DNA of 64,000 bases from assembly GCA_002499705.1 (NCBI GenBank), contig DAMU01000077.1, forward strand, positions 1 through 64,000, written 5' to 3'. Below the pieces are notes generated by a model, which was not told where the DNA came from, did no database searches, and was given only the letters and a program-made list of their open reading frames with translations. This DNA comes from Euryarchaeota archaeon UBA91 (GTDB taxonomy: Archaea; Thermoplasmatota; Poseidoniia; Poseidoniales; Poseidoniaceae). Shown piece after piece: positions 59,005 through 64,000 of this stretch. Each line of letters opens with the position of its first letter. Positions within the stretch are counted from its first letter, which is position 1. Made by a program: the position numbers and the translations under genes.

Positions 59005-60279
59005 TCATGTTCCGACTGTGTAATCGTCTAGGTATGCAAGTTGTGCATCAGTAAGGACATCAATACTGAAACCAAGCGTATCGAGTTTCGTCGATGCCAG
59101 GTCTTGGTCTTGTTCCTTGGTGATATCATAGACTTCCTTGCCCATTGAGGTGCCTTCTTTTGCCAAGCGACAAAGAGAGAGGAATTGATTTGCGAAGGAC
59201 ATGTCCATCACTTCAGATGGGTGGCCTTCAGCAGCTGCAAGGTTGACCAAACGTCCACGAGCAAGCAAGAAAATGCGCCGACCGTCAGGCATGAGGAATT
59301 CCTCGTTATTTGCACGGATGGTTCGAACAGAAGTTGCTCGCTCTTCAAGATCTGAAATCTTGATTTCGCAATCATAGTGTCCAGTGTTGGAAATAATGGC
59401 ACCATCCTTCATTGAATCAAAGTGAGGACCAAAGATGACGTCTTCCATACCAGTAGCTGTGCAGAAGATGTCTCCTACTTTCGCCGCTTCATCCATGGTC
59501 ATGACGCTGAAACCTTCCATGACAGCACGTAGAGCCGGAAGTGGGTCGACTTCAGTAACGACGACGTTTGCTCCCATTCCTCGAGCCCTCATAGCCAGTC
59601 CGCTTCCACAGTGACCATATCCAGCGACGACGAATGTCTTACCTGCAACCAAAACCGATGTTGCTCGTAGGATACCGTCAATTGTTGATTGTCCAGTACC
59701 GTAGACATTGTCAAAGTCCCACTTTGTGACTGCATCATTCACGGCAAGAACTGGATAACGGAGGTCCCCAGCAGCAGCCATTGCACGAAGTCGGTGAACA
59801 CCAGTCGTGGTCTCTTCAGTTCCACCGATGACGCCAGCGGCGTATTCTGATTTTTCACCATGAACACGAACAATGAGATCCGCACCATCGTCAAGTGTGA
59901 GCGTTGGTTTGAATTCAAGTGTGCGGTCAATACACCAATAGAAATCCTCGTTCGATTGACCGTGCCAAGCGTGAACAGAGTATCCTTCTGAGGCAAGCCA
60001 AGCTGCTACATCGTCTTGAGTTGAGAGAGGATTGCATCCAGACCATGAGATTTCTGCACCCGCTGCGCGAATCGTCTCGATGAGAACTGCAGTTTCTTTG
60101 GTGACGTGAAGGCATCCAGCGACGCGCATTCCAGCAAGAGGTTTGGTGCGCTCTGCTTCTTCCCGGATTTTGGCCATAACAGGCATGCGCGCTCGTGCCC
60201 AATCGACAAGAAGAGAGCCTTGTTCAGCCAAACTTATATCGCGTACGGTGTAGTTCTCAGTCTTATCCAAGTTATCCAT
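59005..60279 (-). CDS. ahcY: Adenosylhomocysteinase (S-adenosylhomocysteine hydrolase)
   Basis: A 424-residue NAD-dependent enzyme that splits S-adenosylhomocysteine into adenosine and homocysteine, relieving inhibition of methyltransferases. Motifs are GCLHVTKETAVLIETIRAAGA, SGCNPLSTQDDVAAWLA, DDGADL, NVYGTGQSTIDGILRATSVLVAGKTFVVAGYGHCGSG (NAD fold) and NTGHYDCEI; the N-terminal AGMRVAG and EETTTGVHRL are also canonical. The length fits the archaeal/thermophile subgroup lacking the eukaryotic insert. It would recycle product from the SAM-dependent TPMT-like enzyme nearby and from methylation generally. Confidence 0.95.
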   Translation of the reverse strand: MDNLDKTENYTVRDISLAEQGSLLVDWARARMPVMAKIREEAERTKPLAGMRVAGCLHVTKETAVLIETIRAAGAEISWSGCNPLSTQDDVAAWLASEGYSVHAWHGQSNEDFYWCIDRTLEFKPTLTLDDGADLIVRVHGEKSEYAAGVIGGTEETTTGVHRLRAMAAAGDLRYPVLAVNDAVTKWDFDNVYGTGQSTIDGILRATSVLVAGKTFVVAGYGHCGSGLAMRARGMGANVVVTEVDPLPALRAVMEGFSVMTMDEAAKVGDIFCTATGMEDVIFGPHFDSMKDGAIISNTGHYDCEIKISDLEERATSVRTIRANNEEFLMPDGRRIFLLARGRLVNLAAAEGHPSEVMDMSFANQFLSLCRLAKEGTSMGKEVYDITKEQDQDLASTKLDTLGFSIDVLTDAQLAYLDDYTVGT

Positions 60280-60360
60280 GGCGGTGCCAATTGCTCCCCC
60301 TTATTGAATCTCCCGTTAAAACGAGATGACTACCGAGAAAGATTGGAATCACTCAAGGCT

Positions 60361-60690
60361 TCAGAGACTTCGACCAGTGCTTGCACCGGTGGTCACGTTA
60401 CCATCGTTGTCGATGATGATTGGTGTACCCTCTTGCCATCCAGGACAATTCGAAGAAACCCAGTTACGGGTTGCCCATTCACAAATATCATATCCTCCAG
60501 AAAGGATGCCAGAACGCTTAATGTATCCGACTTTGACGATGTCTTTGTCCTTTGAAAGGACATTTCCGAGTTGTTGACTTGTGGTTCCATGACGCATAGT
60601 ACTGTTGATGTGCTCCAAAATCTCGGCAGTGTTACGTGGACGATCTCCTAAGAATTTTTTTATTTTTTCTCTGATTCTGGTTGTTTTCAT
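60361..60690 (-). CDS. Small winged-helix DNA-binding-like protein
   Basis: A 109-residue basic protein that looks like a winged helix: KTTRIREKIKKFLGDRPRNTAEILEHINST, then HGTTSQQLGNVLSKDKDIVKVGYIK as a recognition helix plus wing. A short C-terminal segment holds two cysteines (YDICEW, SNCPGW). The ATG at 60690 follows AGGAGGAATAAC, a perfect ribosome site, and a TATA-like box sits about 75 bp upstream. It is divergent from the 851-residue HTH protein gene and could regulate it. The family could not be named. Confidence 0.7.
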   Translation of the reverse strand: MKTTRIREKIKKFLGDRPRNTAEILEHINSTMRHGTTSQQLGNVLSKDKDIVKVGYIKRSGILSGGYDICEWATRNWVSSNCPGWQEGTPIIIDNDGNVTTGASTGRSL

Positions 60691-60762
60691 GTGTTATTCC
60701 TCCTGTCATGAGGCCGATTCCCGTTTGGGAGATGGGCCACTAAAACAGATGACCGAGGGTGC

Positions 60763-60770
60763 TCATATAA
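60763..60770 (-). promoter_or_regulatory. Candidate TATA box of the small winged-helix gene
   Basis: On the minus strand the bases read GGTTATAT, about 75 bp before the ATG at 60690. This leaves a leader of about 45-50 nt that contains the AGGAGG ribosome site. The A/T-rich stretch 60770-60930 likely holds the divergent promoter as well. Confidence 0.35.
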
Positions 60771-60930
60771 CCCTTGCCGTAGGAATTGGATGATAGTTAC
60801 ATTTGATACTCAAATCGAGTGTTTTTTTCACACCTGAAAATTGGAATGTAAGTAAAAAGAAACTTTCTCCAGTGGAAATAAATAACTAATTGTAACTAAG
60901 TAGAGAGTTAAAGTGAAAGATTTATGAACA

Positions 60931-63486
60931 GTGGCCTCTGAACAAAGAACAAGGTGTCTTTTGATGTCAGGAGAAAGAATTCGAAGTGGCCATCAGCGTC
61001 GCGTTCTTAACTGGCTATTGGACGGTGGTGGCACTGTTTCCGAGATTGCAGAGTCATTGGAATTGAGGATGCCACATGCATCCCTGGCCTTACGACAGCT
61101 ACGTGAACGTAATGAAGTCAGTAGAGATGAACAGGGGAGCATTCGTGGAGCAATTCACCGACTCAATGAGGCCGGAAGAAGGCGTTTATCAGAAGATGCA
61201 CTCGCCAGAGCACGTACCCTCATCACTCAAATCCCGCAACAAGCGGATGCGATTGTACTCAGCCAAGATGGCCCTCATTTGCTGCTTGGTTATGTAAAAA
61301 GCCCCAGTTCGCGACTCTTACCGCTACCGAATCACGGCGTATCTGCCCAAACCGAGGTGCAGTCATTCTCCAATGGAAGGCAAGGGGGGCGTTGGGCAGT
61401 TCAACGAGAAGAGGTGGTTCGGTGGTATACGCTCTCAGATTTTGAACCTACGAATCCACCCGCTCAGCAAAGTGCACGCGGGACGCTTGGAGATTGGACG
61501 GGCGAAATCGACCGGATCGGAATCGTCCAAGCCACATTACTCGATTCCAGCAGCGAGTGGCTATTGAGCCCCGGGACATGGTATGTCGAGACGAATTCGC
61601 CGCCACCACTACCAGATTCACTTCTGCAGGGGGAATATATGCTTGGCACAGCTACTGGAACGGATATTTCTCTTTCCCCCCAAATGGGGATGCATGCACA
61701 CCTTACGCTCCAAGTTAATCGGACCATGGCAATGAATGCTCTGCGCAAAAAAGCTCTCGTATTCGAGGAAAACTCCCAACAAAGTACGACTCGCTATTTA
61801 CCGTATGAAGTGCTTGATTATTGGATACGCACACGCCATCCAAGGCTAAGCGAAGAGAAAATTTTGCAACGAAAGGAGGATTTGCGAGAGTATTTATCGA
61901 AAGGAACCGGCAGTATTCCTTCCATCTCTGTTCAACGGCAATTACTTGCTGACTTTGGAGTTGTTGAATGGAAGACTGGAGATTCGATGAATTATGTCAA
62001 TCTCTCTGGAGTATCGAATACTGGTGCTGTGGCCTTATTCGAGTGGTATTTTCAAAACACGACCGCAGAATGTATTGTTGAATGGCCATATAGCATTGAA
62101 GAGAATCAACGTATTCTGGAACGCATTCTCTCGTCCGGCCGTTGTCGAATCCTCATCACATCATCTGGAGATTATACGCCGCTTGCTTCAGCTACGTCGA
62201 TACTTCGAACACGAAAAGAATTACTCGAAGCAGATATACTACTTGGCCGAGGCAAAAGTATCCCTCTCACTTTACTCCAATCGACAAATACCTTTTCACA
62301 ACAGAATGTGTATGAAGAAATTCCAATGACGGCGGAGGAATTGCTGATATCATGGAAAGGAGACGAGGGTTTTCAAAGGGAATCTTTCACTGATATTGAA
62401 CGGGATATTGATCGACAAAAAACAATGTGGTATGCCCTTTCAAATTACCCGCAAGGTGATGAGAGTTGGGCGAACCTGAATGAAAGTACGCATCCATTAG
62501 CCGCTTGGATTGCAACGCCTCTAGAACATCGAACATCACGTTGGGTTCGATTACGAACGATTCTACCAAACGGTTGGGCGGATTTATTGCCCATTGAACA
62601 GTGTGAAACCTCGACTTTGATCAGTGCAATGCCGAAGAGTTCACTGGGTTGGAGTGTACTAGCATTAGAGAAAGTTCGCCAACGTTTCACTAAAAATGTT
62701 GAATCTATACTTCGATATGATTCCTTTTTTGAGGATGAAAATCTAGGCACCTGGATGGCTACTGCTGTATTGCTTTCAACAAGTCAATTGCCTGAAGAAT
62801 TTCATCAAATGCTGCTACGGGCATGTACTCTTTGGGTTGATGCTCCCCGCCAACCCGAACACGTATTGGAATCGCTGTTCCCTCTTGGAATGCCGCTCTC
62901 CAATCATGTAGAAGAGTGCTTGATTAAATGCAAAGCAGCAGCCAAAGCACACCCGAATGATTCCGTGCTCTATCTTTGGGGAACTTTGCTCAGTGCTATG
63001 GAATCCAATGAGCCGCTGTCTCCCGAATTTCTTCGTCAAGTGATGTCAAAACTGCCATATTCTTGGTGGCAAACCTGGTCTGGTGAATGGTTACAAATTC
63101 AACTCTCCTCAACATCCGGGCGGCGATGGCTTGCAAAAAATCCGCTTCCTTGGCCAGCCATGTTAACTCGCCCAACTGGCGAGAGAGGTGGATTACCTGC
63201 TTGGCCAATTCCTTACCCCTCCGGAAGATTAGGATTAGACGATGTGCTCCACATCTTGTTGCTTGAAGAAGGAGACGGAAAACCTGCTCTGCTCGACGTA
63301 TACGATATGTTAGCCACTGTTGAACGGAAAGAACCTGTGCATTATGGTAGGACTCATCCACTTGTCGGATGGCTTGCTCGCTCAGTAGAAACATGGCCCT
63401 CAATGAATTTGCAAGTTCTCAAACAGGGTGAACCTGAGGTAGGTGCGTTACTCTATGCACGCTCATTTGCATCAAAATTAGAATAA
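60931..63486 (+). CDS. Large 851-residue protein with N-terminal winged-helix domain, unknown function
   Basis: I do not recognise the whole protein. Residues about 18-75 form a MarR/ArsR-like winged helix (SGHQRRVLNWLLDGGGTVSEIAES, then MPHASLALRQLRERNEVSRDE). The rest is a long soluble region with no P-loop, signal peptide or membrane segment. Aromatic Trp-rich stretches are common (WYALSNYPQ, WWQTWSGEW, WPAMLTRP) and the C-terminal 300 residues look helical. Starts GTG 60931 and ATG 60964 are in frame; ATG 60964 has AAGGTG twelve bases upstream. Large HTH proteins of this kind may sense a ligand or effector. It is divergent from the small winged-helix gene and followed by a possible RNA gene. 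Confidence 0.7.
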   Translation: MASEQRTRCLLMSGERIRSGHQRRVLNWLLDGGGTVSEIAESLELRMPHASLALRQLRERNEVSRDEQGSIRGAIHRLNEAGRRRLSEDALARARTLITQIPQQADAIVLSQDGPHLLLGYVKSPSSRLLPLPNHGVSAQTEVQSFSNGRQGGRWAVQREEVVRWYTLSDFEPTNPPAQQSARGTLGDWTGEIDRIGIVQATLLDSSSEWLLSPGTWYVETNSPPPLPDSLLQGEYMLGTATGTDISLSPQMGMHAHLTLQVNRTMAMNALRKKALVFEENSQQSTTRYLPYEVLDYWIRTRHPRLSEEKILQRKEDLREYLSKGTGSIPSISVQRQLLADFGVVEWKTGDSMNYVNLSGVSNTGAVALFEWYFQNTTAECIVEWPYSIEENQRILERILSSGRCRILITSSGDYTPLASATSILRTRKELLEADILLGRGKSIPLTLLQSTNTFSQQNVYEEIPMTAEELLISWKGDEGFQRESFTDIERDIDRQKTMWYALSNYPQGDESWANLNESTHPLAAWIATPLEHRTSRWVRLRTILPNGWADLLPIEQCETSTLISAMPKSSLGWSVLALEKVRQRFTKNVESILRYDSFFEDENLGTWMATAVLLSTSQLPEEFHQMLLRACTLWVDAPRQPEHVLESLFPLGMPLSNHVEECLIKCKAAAKAHPNDSVLYLWGTLLSAMESNEPLSPEFLRQVMSKLPYSWWQTWSGEWLQIQLSSTSGRRWLAKNPLPWPAMLTRPTGERGGLPAWPIPYPSGRLGLDDVLHILLLEEGDGKPALLDVYDMLATVERKEPVHYGRTHPLVGWLARSVETWPSMNLQVLKQGEPEVGALLYARSFASKLE

Positions 63487-63499
63487 TTCGATGATTTGA

Positions 63500-63800
63500 A
63501 AAGGGGTTGGCAGGTGGACTGCCTGCCGTACCCGCAACATCTGGCAGAGCTACTGTGAAAATTGCTGTGAAGTCTGATACCAATGGTACGGTCCGCTATC
63601 GAAGACTGAAGTGACCTTTCGAGGAATGACCTTCGGTGCAAAGCGGTAAACCAACCGGTAGGTAATGGGTCCTCGTGCGACGACAGAATGAACACGAGAC
63701 AACCAACCTTCTGGACAGCAAACCCTGACGCTGGGTCAGGCCCTCGAGCTTTGCGATGAAAAGGGCCGTTACGCGTCGGGGTACAGCTTCCGCCTCTTTT
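63500..63800 (+). ncRNA. Probable structured non-coding RNA, unassigned
   Basis: The 389 bp between the 851-residue gene and the PPAT start hold no credible plus-strand gene, but pairings are dense. GGCAGG/CCTGCC hairpin at 63509-63527; AGTCT/AGACT with inner GATA/TATC at 63571-63607; CCT-TTCG-AGG at 63615-63624; CTCGTG/CACGAG at 63672-63698; CCTGAC/GTCAGG at 63724-63740; GGCCC/GGGCC at 63739-63767. GTACCC (63528) and GGGTAC (63779) could pair over the whole span. The overlapping minus-strand frames have no family resemblance. Segments GGTGCAAAG and CGGTAAACC resemble RNase P RNA elements, but the spacing is wrong, so I leave the class open. A T-rich run follows at 63796-63801. Confidence 0.45.
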
Positions 63801-63875
63801 CTTCTACTTTCAAACCGCTTTCTTTGCAATGAAACAAGCGATGCAATCAAAGAGCAGTTCACTCCACAGCGTTTC

Positions 63876-64000
63876 ATGACATCTGCTCGGCGTTTTCGCT
63901 GTTGTCTGGTTGGAGGTACCTTCGACCGGCTTCATGCAGGACACCGATTGCTGCTCAATGCAGCATGTAAAAATGCAGATTCTGTCGAAATTCACATCAC
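63876..64000 (+). CDS. coaD: Phosphopantetheine adenylyltransferase, archaeal type (3' truncated by window)
   Basis: The first 41 codons of a plus-strand gene cut by the window edge. ATG 63876 begins MTSARRFRCC, followed by LVGGTFDRLHAGHRLLL, the cytidylyltransferase-fold nucleotide-binding loop with the HxGH motif (HAGH), then NAACKNADSVEIHIT as the second strand. This matches archaeal phosphopantetheine adenylyltransferase (PPAT), which makes dephospho-CoA from 4'-phosphopantetheine and ATP. The remaining domain with the ISSTxIR motif is outside the window, so a related cytidylyltransferase is not excluded. Upstream in-frame sequence is open, but the ATG start is preferred. Confidence 0.8.
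   Translation, partial: MTSARRFRCCLVGGTFDRLHAGHRLLLNAACKNADSVEIHI

Noticed and set aside
60106..60555. A 149-codon plus-strand frame across the ahcY start and the small winged-helix gene
   Set aside because: It is antisense to two well-supported genes and has no recognisable motif.
63500..63800. Assignment as RNase P RNA
   Set aside because: The CR-II-, CR-III- and CR-V-like strings lie within about 60 nt and no convincing P4 pairing partner was found; left as unassigned RNA.
63453..63877. Overlapping minus-strand frames of 80 and 93 codons before the PPAT gene
   Set aside because: Composition is Ser/Arg/Cys-rich without family resemblance, no ribosome sites, and the DNA shows dense hairpin potential instead.

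Overview
The window reads as a chromosomal segment of a marine planktonic euryarchaeon, most likely Marine Group II (Candidatus Poseidoniales) or a close relative in the Thermoplasmatota. Archaeal markers include Alba, a Bud32-type kinase, deoxyhypusine synthase, an archaeal class I (DhnA-type) fructose-bisphosphate aldolase, an HTH-10 regulator, an archaeal pilus motor with two platform proteins, TATA-like promoters and tRNAs without an encoded CCA. The large secreted peptidases fit the protein-degrading lifestyle known for this group. I saw no rRNA, CRISPR array, insertion sequence, integrase or prophage. Genes are densely packed on both strands. The placement is inferred from gene content, not from a phylogeny.

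Left part (1-22 kb). A pilin-like fragment, a glycosyltransferase and an exporter-type ABC protein precede a 1,907-residue membrane-anchored subtilisin with about 14 calcium-binding thrombospondin type-3 units. After tRNA-Gly(UCC) comes a GH1 glycosidase fused to a sugar nucleotidyltransferase, convergent with a compact galactokinase. That kinase closes a minus-strand operon with an M17 aminopeptidase, a secreted M14 carboxypeptidase and a small conserved protein. A plus-strand operon (agmatinase family, SpeD family, deoxyhypusine synthase) links polyamine synthesis to hypusination. A 1,031-residue surface protein of unknown role and tRNA-Gly(GCC) follow.

Middle (22-42 kb). This part holds Alba, an ArsC/LMW-phosphatase protein, a cysteine-free Mrp/NBP35 ATPase next to a cysteine-rich DUF971 protein, an AUR1-like PAP2 enzyme with a large ectodomain, NadA, the Bud32-type kinase, a ferritin-like protein, FluC/CrcB, an ITP pyrophosphatase, a CPBP protease, an ABC transporter pair, and a five-gene Tad-like/archaellum-like pilus operon (ATPase, two platform proteins, two small pilin-like proteins).

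Right part (42-64 kb). An aldehyde dehydrogenase, an enoyl-CoA hydratase, a 3-hydroxyacyl-CoA dehydrogenase, a DMT transporter, an unknown protein, a BoxB-like diiron oxygenase and an HTH-10 regulator form a neighbourhood resembling an aerobic aryl-CoA pathway. Then come GlpX-type FBPase, a BNR-repeat lipoprotein, a GNAT-aminotransferase fusion, MoaC and MoaE, a geranylgeranyl-reductase-like flavoprotein, another crotonase, a TPMT-like methyltransferase, FBP aldolase, AhcY, two divergent winged-helix genes (one of 851 residues), a probable structured RNA, and the 5' end of a phosphopantetheine adenylyltransferase.

The most unusual items are the GNAT-PLP fusion, the cysteine-free Mrp with an Ig-like insert beside DUF971, the GH1-nucleotidyltransferase fusion with galactokinase, the BoxB-like neighbourhood and the unassigned structured RNA at the right end.
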